Shown piece after piece: positions 49,196 through 64,000 of a stretch of 64,000 nt of DNA (positions within the stretch are counted from its first letter, which is position 1; each line of letters begins with the position of its first letter). The stretch comes from Clavelina lepadiformis. Its lineage: Eukaryota > Chordata > Ascidiacea > Aplousobranchia > Clavelinidae. Below the pieces are notes generated by a model. It searched no databases, was not told where the DNA came from, and saw nothing but the letters and a program-made list of their open reading frames with translations. Both the position numbers and the translations under genes were made by a program. The stretch spans positions 16,308,501 through 16,372,500 of the forward strand of contig NC_135241.1 in assembly GCF_947623445.1 (NCBI RefSeq), given 5' to 3'.

Positions 49196-50530
49196 ATTAC
49201 GTCATAATTTTCTATTACCTCATAACTCCTTCCCATTCAGGCCTTTAAGTCGGAGTGCAAAAGTATAAGAGACCCAAAAATTGCAGATAACGGATAGATT
49301 TAATGATGAGTAGTTTGTACAATGTTTCATTATACAAATTCACTGGCGCAGATACCTGATGGCTACATGGTTTGCGTTTTGTCTTTTGAGTAGGCATAAA
49401 TCTGCTTTTTACAACAGGATCTGATAGTTGAAAGACTTATTTCCAATTCTGATTATGGATTATAGTTTTTAGGAAACATAACACCATATGATTTAAAATT
49501 ATAACATAGCCTATTGAGCACAAGTAAAATTATTTGTTACACCGTGCATCGACATTGTAAATTTTTAACATGACCCACTGGTGAAAAAGGTTGTACATGC
49601 ATGGTCTACTGATATGCCTTAAACATGTTTATGTATACAGTCAGTTAACTTAGCAACATAAACATTTCATTTGAAGCAGTTATATGTACAGAAATGTAAC
49701 AAAAAACTGCATTATTTTATGACACAAGAGAAGTGAACATTGACATGCCACTGCATAAAAAATGTACCAGACAGACAAATCCAAAATACTCGATTCAGTT
49801 TTCAGTGCATTCTTTGTGCTCTAATGGTTCTTATATGTTTTGTGTGTAGTCTGAATGATTATGTTAGTTAGCCCTTAATTGCATCCAACAATACATTTTA
49901 CTCTGTTGTATCAGTTTTTAGTAATGCTTTAGTATGGTATTCTATTTGTGAAAGTTACAACTTGTAAACAGAAACACAATGAAAAGTGCCAATTATGCTT
50001 GTACAATGTGTTTTTGAGTGGTCAATGTTTACAGTAGTACACATAGTAGTTTTTTATGCATGCACCTCCTTATGGTTAACTTTTCTTGTCTGGGATTCAT
50101 ATGTCAAATCTAAATTTGCTTAGGAAATCAAGGAAACCAGTAAAAGCTGTACTGTAACACCTTAGGAGTATTAAGATTAGCTAACTGGTAACTGCACACT
50201 TATATATACTTCACAATGGAAAGAAAATAATTTTAAATGATCAATATGAAATGATAATACATGCTATTGTATAAAAATGTACCTCGTATTAGTTGATTTT
50301 GTGAGACAGTTTGGTCTACTTTCATCAATATGAATTTAGTTCATGTTAAGCAGTGAATTTATTCTCAGAAATGGTAAAAATGTTTACACTAGCTCTAACA
50401 AATTATAATATGAAATAACTAACTAGCTGTAACAATTACTGTAACAAAAAGTTTAAAATGAAGCTCTTCGGTCTTCATTTATTTGTAACTAATCTTAATA
50501 TCTTTCTTTGTAGCTTGTAATTAAAGCACC

Positions 50531-53005
50531 ATGTTTGATTCACTTCTTAACTTTAGGCCAGTTGGTGGGTCATTATTTTCATCAACAGAGAATGATGTCA
50601 TTCAAATATCACAACCAACACTGAAAATAAATGCATACCGAAGCGCAAGACCTGATAAAATAACTTTTGAAGATTTAAAGCTTTTGCAATCTACGCTAGG
50701 AATAAGGTATCTTGAATTTTTTTCAGTATCTTTCTTACCTCTAGACATATGTATCAACCACTGTACTGAAATTATAAGCTATTTATGTTTTATCAATGAG
50801 ACTCGTGAAAGAAAGTTTGCACCATACAGTATACATTAACTTTTTCGCAGATCTGTAATTGACCTCAGAAGTGGAATAGATGAATACTCTAAAGAAACTG
50901 GAATGAAATTGCTGGATTGTGCTGGTATTTAAAGAGTACTATATATACATTTTATATACATATTCACATATATACATATACATAATATACATTTTAACCT
51001 TTATTTGATCTTGTTTCAAATGAAGTGCTTATGATTTTGACATGTTAATATGCATGAATTGGTTAATAACTATATATGTGCATAATTTATGATAATTTTG
51101 ATTGTAATCTGAAGTAGAAAAACAGTTTTGAAATTGATGCAAGCAGTCAATTGCCGTTTGTAATTCTTGACTGTTTTCTGTTTAGTTGTATTTACATGCC
51201 CGAACTGTGGTATAAACCCAGTAGAACCAATACTGACAGTTTGACCCCATGAACACACACTTTATTTATGATAACAGTCGGAATAATAAATAATCAGATC
51301 ATTTATGGTCACTAATTAAACATCTTTTCCAAGTACCCAACAGTATGGTAGATCGGTGCAATATATCAAAATCAAATAACTATACAATGGCTAGCTTTCT
51401 TTTTACTATCATCTGTATATCTTGTTTTCTACTTATTTTTCATATATTTTACTCAGCCACATTTTTATGTGTTTTTAGAGCAAAATCCAAAAATAGTAGA
51501 TATGGAACGCATAGAAAAATTTGATTTGAAAGATATAAGTTTTCTTCCAAAGTCAAAAGAAGCCAGCGCTGTCAATGAAAACTTTGATGAAATATCAATA
51601 ACTCACTTTATGGTCAACATGTTTGGAAGAGAATATGTTAGAAAACTAATGGTTCATAATGACTGGCCCTTGTGGAAGGTAACCAGAAAACTAATTTTTT
51701 TTCTTAAATATATCTAATTAACATTATTTTTGATTTTTTTCACTACAGTTTTGAGAATATAAAGTATATATATACCATATATTTGCAGAAAATATGGGGA
51801 TTCTTGTTGCTCTTACTCTATATTTGCTTCAAACTGAACCTGTTTGTAAAGTTTATTTCACGCCAAATATATCAAACCAAGCTTACCACACTATACAAGG
51901 TAACTATGACATCAACACCAAGATAGAATATTTGAAAACATTGTTTGTAAACATTTGATTGCTGCATTTTTACCTTATTCATTTCAAAAACCTTATTATA
52001 GCAGAACTTTGATGTTGTGTGGTAATGTCATTACCAGGTTTATTACATTATTTAATGCTGATTTAAATCATCTGTTTGTAATCGGGATGAGCTTGAAAAT
52101 ATCTCATAATCCTGGTTTCGCCAAAACCTGGGAAAAATAGAAGCTCAGGACAATAAACTAAATCAGCGTGGTCCAACTGCAGGTCTGCGGGCCAAAGTTG
52201 GCCCGCGAGCACCGATTTTTTGGCCCGCGAACTGATAGTCAGCTTTCATAGTCGCTATTGTCGAGGAAGAACCTCGACCGCAGATGTCACATTGATCAGC
52301 ATTTAATAGCTAAATTTTGAACTATTCTAATTTCAGTTCTAATATCAATGTCACATTGTTCTTCAGTTCTAATTTCACATTTCTTCAGTTCTAATTTAAA
52401 AACATTGGCCCGCAAGATAAAAAAAATTTTTGATTTTGGCCCGCGATGAAAAGAAGTTGGACCACGCTGAACTAAATGAAGGATCATATCACTCAATGCT
52501 TTCACATTTTAGTCAACTGTGGACTACAGTGGTATACCAATTCGGTGTGCCTTGGAGTTAATTAGTCAGCCTGAGAATTTTCCTTGCATTATCTGTTGTC
52601 ATGCTGGTAAAGATAGAACAGGCATTGTTTCTGCAATTTTGCTGTCTATATGTGGTTTTGACCGAGAAACAATCGTTGATGACTATGCAAGATCAGAGGT
52701 ACCACTGATTCTGACTAATACATATACTATATTATATATACAGTTTTTTTCGGTGTTTTCAGTTCATATGAAGCTTTTGCTTTTTATTACAGTTTGGACT
52801 GCCAGTTACTCACCATGAAATGAAAGATTATGAGGAACAAGGGAGGTATGCCTCACGGGAGACCATGAACCAGCTACTGGATCATATTGATGACAAATAT
52901 GGTTCTATGTCCAAATATCTCTGCTCTATAGGGTTTCCAAAAGAAAGCCAACTGAAATTGAAAAGACTTCTACTAAATGACATACACATATTCTGTGAAA
53001 CTTAG
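50531..53005 (+). CDS. IphP-type tyrosine/serine protein phosphatase (Y_phosphatase3), 6 exons
   Basis: Exons: 50531-50706, 50851-50924, 51479-51678, 51789-51899, 52513-52698, 52793-53005; phases agree, 319 aa. The N-terminus reads NFRPVGG...INAYRSARPDKIT, then LGIRSVIDLRS, the family's opening motifs (FRDxGG, YRSA, GIRTVIDLR). The active site in exon 5 is CCHAGKDRTG, with nucleophile Cys at about residue 216 and Arg at about 222 (C-x5-R), equivalent to HCxxGKDRTG. DxxxDDYARSE follows and a C-terminal helical segment ends KLKRLLLND. The family hydrolyses phosphotyrosine or phosphoserine and some members act on phosphoinositides; the substrate here is unknown. Exon 4 is hydrophobic (GFLLLLLYICF), probably a core helix. 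Intron 4 carries a hAT MITE. Confidence 0.88.
52164..52469. mobile_element. hAT-type MITE, copy 2
   Basis: A 306-bp element with the same ends as copy 1 (CAGCGTGGTCCAACT / AGTTGGACCACGCTG), flanked by an exact 8-bp duplication AACTAAAT (52156-52163 and 52470-52477). It is nearly identical to 15399-15686 but has 18 extra bases near the left end (around GCCAAAGTTGGCCC). It lies in intron 4 of the phosphatase. Confidence 0.92.
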
Positions 53006-54566
53006 GGCACAAACGTGACATTAAAATGAAACTGTGTGTAGTTGATCTTAAGCCATTATTATATGTTTGATTTAATTTATTCCACTCTTAATTTGTACTC
53101 AGTTCAATACTTTTCCTATGCAGTGTTAATATAACTGTACAGCTTTTCCAATTTTTGGACGTATTCATAAATTCCTTTAATGGATGTATAAGCGATTACT
53201 ATATCTGGTATATTGATGATCGTAATATAAAGGGAGGTTTTAGTGTTATCCAAGCATGAAAAGTCTTTTGCTCAATCTGGTGAATACTCTTTACTACCCC
53301 AGCCTATGCAATATGCTTTTTGGAGTACATGCCACGCTATTTTCAGCATACATCATGTATATCTTATTTAAACAAAATATCATGGTACAAATTGTAATCC
53401 AGTCTACATTTTCTGACTCAAGTCAAATCAAACAGCTATTTGACAGTTACTTTAGGAAGTTTGTTGATGTCACACTACATGCTGTATGAATGATAGTTAC
53501 ATGTCATAGCTGTTGAAAACTGATGTCACTTAAGTGTAATTTATTATGGAAGTATGCCAAATTTGTACATAAACACAAATTGTCAGTAGTCTAAATGAAC
53601 TACAACTAAGTCATGCTAACGCTTTTCAGAAAACTGGCTTGATTCAAGTTATTTGAAAATGCGACTTAATGGTCAAGACATTGAATTGGCATGGTACTTG
53701 AAACGTACTATGATAATCATCTTCATAGAATTTGTCACTGAAAAACATATGCAGTAATTCGAAGATGGCTAAATTCGTTTTTGTGTCTTACACTGGCCTT
53801 CCTTTTGTTTGTAAGCACTTATTGAAGAATCCTTTGTTAGTACATTGTTTAGTTATTATGTAATGTCAATCATTCTGTATTGTTCAGTGATTTCTTCATT
53901 AAGAACTTTTAATAGATTATTTCGCGTAAAATTTTAATAGATTAAATGCAATAGGTATTAAACATAAACATTGTGATGCCTGCTAACTATTTGCAACTGT
54001 CATTAACAGCTTACATGGTATGGTATTTGCTTTCTGATTCTGAATTTTTATGAGACTTGAAGAATCATTAAGAAAATGATCAACTTATTAAAAGCACACT
54101 TTGCTGAGGTTAAAGGTTCTGGCAACGATAAATATCATAATCTTTTGCTGACATTGAAGCGATCAAAAAAATAACCTTTATGCAAAAACCGTTATTGAAA
54201 ACAGTGGATTTATTGCAGTGCAATGATAACAGGCGTTGAAGAATTTAAAAAAATCCCTTACAGTAGTCTGGTCTTCCTTGAAATCACAGTGGTACTTTAT
54301 AATAAAGAGAAACGTTACAAAAACAGTGCAGTGGAGTTTTATATGCTCTTAAGAAGCACAGTTTGTGGAATGTGAATGTTTATACCAAGCACCCTGACCA
54401 TCCATGCAATTATGCATATTACAGACAAGAAAAACGAGATAAATCAAATGACAAAGATCTGCTTTAAGATATAAGCATAAATAGGATTACATGGCAACTC
54501 TACCCAATTAAGCTGGATATATGCTGCTCCATAGAGAACCACAATGTTGCAATGTTTGTCTTTTTC
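53006..54566. other. Convergent 3' intergenic region, no gene seen
   Basis: 1.56 kb between the convergent stops of the phosphatase and KATNAL2. A short CAAGTCAAATC stretch lies at 53411. On the minus strand an AATAAA (plus TTTATT near 54208) may serve KATNAL2. Nothing else was recognised. Confidence 0.45.
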
Positions 54567-59813
<5,247 letters not shown>

Positions 59814-61331
59814 AAAGTTTGCAGGATTTGCCCAATTTTCTTTCTAAAACTAGCAGAATGTCCACACGTCAGGATGTCGTAGGATATGCCTGCGTATGCT
59901 GATATGGTATATTTACAGTAGCCTACTAACTAACTCTGCAAACAAACACAAAGTCTTTTATTTCCAAATAATAAAAAAATTTATAATTGTTTACGTATAT
60001 ACATATCTTTTGCATTGCCAGATCGCAGTGCTACTGGTATAGGACCTAATTAATAGTCTATGCTTAGGCTATGTGAAGATAGGCATAATGCTTATGCCGG
60101 TATGGGCTAGGCTAATTTTAGAAAAAATGGGGCCTACTATAAGATACCCTATATTAACCTAGGCCTATCCTATTACCCTATTAGATTAAACTTTTTCTAA
60201 ATTTATAAAGTATTGCCAGCCTAATGACACATATAAGCTAGCCAGCAGGTAAAACTTAACAGACAGTCAGACAGACAAGGCTAAGTCTGTCAGTGTGGCT
60301 AGATCTGGATGCCTGTGATATCCTTTTTTTGGTTTTGTGCTAAACTGCATAAAAAGCAAAAGTACCAACTCCACATTGTAAAGTACGGTACCAAACTTAC
60401 AGGCTACAGCTAAAGTAGGCTTTGTAAAGTGGAAAAATGAAAACTATGCGATCAATGGAGCTCCACAGGGTTCCTTGCTGTTTGGATTTCTTCTATAGAA
60501 ACAGCAAACTTGTAGCGGCCTTCAGAGAAACTATTTCTTGCCACTAGTTGACGCTTACGTATTTGCAGCGAAAAAGGAAAAATGTTTTGTTTTAGTAACT
60601 GTATATTTCACACGTTTATTCAATGCTCATTTTCGATATTGTTCTGGGAAGATGTATGTAACTGGATTGCTGTACGCTTGAGGTGGTCTCATAGCTTTCA
60701 GTATAACAACTTACTGTTCGGTACTCCTAAACTGACAATGTCTAGTAGTGTTAGACTTGTTAACTGCGTACTGGTAAGAGGTCGTTTTATTATTTATTGC
60801 GCTAAGTTTAACAAATATAAGTCATCGATTGAGCTCTTTGAATATTTCGTAAAAATACTGAAAAATCCGAGAGATGTTCAGTAAAGACACACAACAATTT
60901 AAGATTCCGTTATGTAGTAAATGGAGGTCTTACCTGCCATGTTTTTGATTTGCACTTTTTTAATAGTGGCTTGCCATTTCGTTTCTTTCTTTTATACTAC
61001 TATTTATTTATTGTGTGTTGAGTCGTTAATTATTAAAATAGAATTTAAAAAATAAAAAAAGTTTTTGTTTTAAAACTCACGCATGGCCCACGTTAGTATT
61101 GCCGCTTCTTTATATTCATATTCCAGATTTCGGTTTCTAGATTTCGATTTCGATTTTTGTGACTTTCAAAAATCAGTAAATAATAAATATATGGGCGAAC
61201 GTTAAATTGGTTATCAGGCATTTTCTGACGTTAGTAGACCACAACTTAACCCGTTTTATTATTTTAAGTGTATTCATTGCAATATAGGTCGAGCCTGGTG
61301 TCCCCATCCCACCATCAGTGTGATATCTGAC
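59814..61331. other. Intergenic, KATNAL2 5' side
   Basis: AT-rich with many TAGGCCTA-type words around 59920-60190. An unpaired acceptor-like site lies upstream of the KATNAL2 ATG at 59844-59845. No gene or bounded repeat was recognised. Confidence 0.45.
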
Positions 61332-63402
61332 TAGGCATACCATATTTCTGTGATTGAAAACCGGGACGCTTCAGAACAACGAGTCTTGTCAGATACTGAT
61401 TTTTGCAGAATGAAATGCAAACAAGTACCGGTACGAAATAAGTTCTTTCAATAACTTAACCGCAAAAAGAACACCTCCTCCTACAAGCCTACTGTTACTG
61501 AACTAGCGAATGCGCTAACATTCAACCCACTACTGGACCAATTACCCGCGAGAATTACGTAACAATTACTTTTACATCGAACACAACGCAACAAGAACAC
61601 GCATCAGGCATCACTCTTCAGCAAGTTGGCTAAACAAACCAATCACAGCATGCTAATATTCGTGTAGTGTAGGGCAATGCTGGCTAACTAAATGCCAAAG
61701 CGGAACTTTTTGGTTGACTGACCGGGACGCCGGGACAAAGCCTTAAAAACCACGACTGTCCCGACTAAAACGGGACGTATGGTTAGCCTACCTATACAGA
61801 ACAAACCAAGAAATAAGAATTAACACAACCAACAAGGCTGGTCACCCCTGTCTGATTGAGTTTAAACCACTGTTACGTAGTCACGCTTCAATAATTAATT
61901 AATTATCGGAAACGCGCTTTTTCTTCAAACGCCAGCCAAGCAATTACGGTTAAGCGGGGAAGCGTGTGTTTGACAAACGTTTATGCCTGAACTACAGCAA
62001 GGTAATTATCTTTAAGAGAGTTCTAAAGAAAGAAATTTTGTTAGTAAAACTGTATTAAACATAATTAAAACGTAAATATATGCCATGAAACTATCAATAA
62101 TTGCCTATGATGTTATATATTACAAAAGTACCACAAACGCAAAGTTATTTTTGTTTTTTAGTACAATTTCAGTAAATTTAAATCATCACTCTGGCTTCCC
62201 TTCACAGTATAAATCTTTCGCCTTTTACTAAAGATTTCCGTGTTTGGGAGCAATACAATGAGTCTAGTTTATTTTTCTACCTCGCCAAGGCGAGGCAATA
62301 ATCTTCATTAATTAAGAGTTAAGCACAGCAGTTTGCCACGTTACTTACAATGTTAAACGAACGTTTAAGCCGGCTGCGTTCGATGGTCAGCGTCACTACA
62401 CGGCGGTTATGACATACTCAATATTCCCGTGTATGCGAATTTGTTTTATTTAAAACCTCTGACTCCATTTTGCAAGGACAAAATTGAAAACAAGGTTCTG
62501 TCTTTGGAAAACCGCACGATAGAACACCAAATCGGTCACCACCTGTCCAACCTGCTCGGCATCCAGATTGATAATTCGTACACTGCATGCCACCTCCCCA
62601 TCGATTTATTATGATTCCAATGCCCATCCAGAGAAGAACCAGAAAGAGCCGACAAACGAGAACGAAGTGAAGACTCAACATCATTGTCGACTGTAATACC
62701 ACCCGGTCAGCGCCCGACAAAAGAGTCGCTCGACAGTTAAATTTTAGAAGCTAACGAAACGGACGTTTTTAAGGTAAATGACTTATCAAACATTAAATGC
62801 AGCTGTGGTGACATTGTGCCCAAACCATTGTGGTATAAAAATGCTTACACGCCAAAATCTACTGTATAGTAAAAAATTCTTGATTACGCTAATCCACAAA
62901 AAAGACGTAAAAGAAGATTTAAAGATTTCTCGATCTCTCTTTCAAACAGCGATGTTAACATTTACATTTACAAAAGTCTTGACACAACGGCTAGAACGAT
63001 ATCAGGCAAAATACCCATGAACAACATTCTGCCCAGTCTGGCAAGTCAATTCACGACGCCACCATATTGTTACGAGATCTTCATGAAAACGCGTGTCCTC
63101 GCGACTAGAAGTGTCTGTTTATCTCGATAGACTTTTTAATGGCGGTCGATCCAATAAATACCTTGGCCATTACTGTACTATTAATTGCATTTTTAAATCA
63201 AAACTGTTAGAAAGTTGAATTTAATGAGCATTAATGAGTTGGCTAAACAGACTAATCACAGCATGCTAATATTTGTGTAGCGTATGCCAATGCTGGCTGG
63301 CTAAATACCAAAGCGGGACTTTTGGTTGACTGACCGGGACGCCGGGACAAAGCCTTAAAAACCGAGACTGTCCCGGCTAAAACGGGACGTATGGTAAGCC
63401 TA
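61332..63402. mobile_element. hAT-like element with 8-bp TSD and duplicated right end
   Basis: The left end TAGGCATACCATA and the reverse complement of the right end TAGGCTTACCATACGTCCCG match at the tip. The flanks carry an exact 8-bp duplication TATCTGAC (61324-61331 and 63403-63410). The terminal ~165 bases of the right end (63238-63402) also occur as a direct repeat at about 61620-61790 (shared words include CCGGGACGCCGGGACAAAGC and AAAACGGGACGTATGGT). No transposase was recognised; a LINE fragment lies inside. The size is 2071 bp. Confidence 0.7.
62877..62999 (+). mobile_element. LINE reverse-transcriptase fragment
   Basis: The frame reads FLITLIHKKDVKEDLK and, after a divergent stretch, FTKVLTQRLER. 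This fits the LINE reverse-transcriptase block LIHKKGDxxDLxNYRPISLL...YKLFTKVLxxRL. The NYRPISL core is scrambled and nothing of the later YADD region is seen, so it is a small dead fragment. It sits inside the hAT-like element. Confidence 0.5.
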
Positions 63403-63681
63403 TATCTGACCAACAATATAAACTCTATCGTTCTATTCATACCATTGGTTGTATAATTTTTAATTTTTAGGGACACCTATAATTCAGCTCTTGTTGCTAA
63501 ATTTTACGAAAATATTAAAAGAAGCAGCAGACATTTTATAACCTTCAAATGTTGAGTCGAGATAGGCTACTTAATCGGCAAGTTTAGAACATCCATTATC
63601 TGATTTCTCCACGTTGTTGTACAATTTTCAACTTTTGTCAAATCAGACTCTGTATACTCTCTGTATACTCTCTGTATAGAG

Positions 63682-64000
63682 CAGGGGTGGCCAGACCTGC
63701 TTCATGCTCGAGCCGCATATAACAAATTCCAGTATTAAAAGAGCCACAACACAAACACAATAAAAACCACGAATTTATTCACTCACAACGAAGTGTAGCT
63801 ATTGATAAACATTAGTGCTGCGTGGTGATACTATGAGTCTCCACCTGGGCTTCACCAACTCTTTTTGCAATTATTAGTATAACCGTAACCAAGACTTAAA
63901 ACTAGGTCAGCCCTGACGTACAGCTTCAATCTGACAGTTTACTTAACTACAGTGTACAAGTTAGCACACTTCTGTACAATAATGTACTTTTTGGAGTGTA
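63682..64000 (+). mobile_element. hAT-type element end, runs off the window
   Basis: CAGGGGTGGCCAGACCTGC followed by CATGCTCGAGCCGCA and AGAGCCACAACAC is a typical terminus and subterminal region of Charlie-like hAT elements. The other end is beyond the window, so size and target duplication are unknown. An 11-base tandem repeat (TATACTCTCTG, nearly three units) precedes it. Confidence 0.55.

Larger units (their letters stand above)
43931..50530. other. 6.6 kb transposon-rich intergenic region
   Basis: It contains the MITE at 44367, a tRNA-related repeat at 46285, a large inverted-repeat element interrupted by a hAT element (46538-48705), and a CAAGTCAAGTC-type repeat near 48890. From 49200 to 50530 nothing was recognised. 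CFAP53 starts at the left border and the phosphatase at the right, so both promoters must be here. Confidence 0.55.

Noticed and set aside
61332-61790. Stand-alone 459-bp MITE
   Set aside because: Its right flank (CCTATACA) does not match the left duplication, while position 63402 gives an exact TATCTGAC match, so the larger element is preferred.
62418-62720. 100-codon minus-strand frame
   Set aside because: No recognisable domain and no splice sites supporting it; it lies inside the hAT-like element.

Overview
The window is nuclear DNA of an invertebrate animal. It is AT-rich, its genes are split into short exons by GT-AG introns, and the proteins read as clear relatives of vertebrate ones (RBM28, TAF11, CFAP53, KATNAL2, PPP1R2, a class I glucose transporter). 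Compact introns, frequent TAGGCCTA-type words and the chordate-like protein set suggest an ascidian tunicate. That species guess is an inference and is only moderately secure. All exon joins below were made by eye from splice-site dinucleotides, phase agreement and protein homology.

Layout, left to right: a broken multicopy ORF at the left edge (1-699); the 3' part of a secreted thrombospondin-repeat/FG-GAP gene (1686-4882, +); 5.9 kb without a recognisable gene; a GLUT-type sugar transporter (10810-16872, +, 10 exons, 519 aa); convergent RBM28 (17596-21881, -, 8 exons, 881 aa); PPP1R2-like phosphatase inhibitor 2 (25763-26215, -, one coding exon); TAF11 (27218-28376, -, 3 exons); a 6 kb repeat-rich gap; a GPR161-like receptor (34565-38094, +, 7 exons, 661 aa); convergent CFAP53 (39015-43930, -, 11 exons, 518 aa); a 6.6 kb transposon-rich gap; an IphP-type tyrosine/serine phosphatase (50531-53005, +, 6 exons, 319 aa); convergent KATNAL2 (54567-59813, -, 14 exons, 579 aa); and a 4 kb transposon-rich right end.

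Three of the genes (GPR161-like, CFAP53, KATNAL2) belong to families tied to cilia and lie within 25 kb. RBM28 (ribosome biogenesis), TAF11 (TFIID) and PPP1R2 (PP1 control) are housekeeping genes on the same strand, but the spacing between them (about 1 to 4 kb) does not argue for an operon.

The gaps hold a rich set of small mobile elements. Two copies of one hAT-type MITE have perfect 8-bp target duplications. A 2.07 kb hAT-like element has an exact 8-bp duplication, an internal copy of its own right end and a LINE fragment inside. A tRNA-derived SINE has a dimeric body. There is a long snap-back hairpin, a family ending in GGTGAAATAG, and a decayed ZBED/GTF2IRD2-like hAT transposase nested inside another repeat. 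I found no wholly new multi-gene system. The most useful leads are the cilia gene neighbourhood, the extra RRM in RBM28, the bacterial-style phosphatase and the nested transposons.
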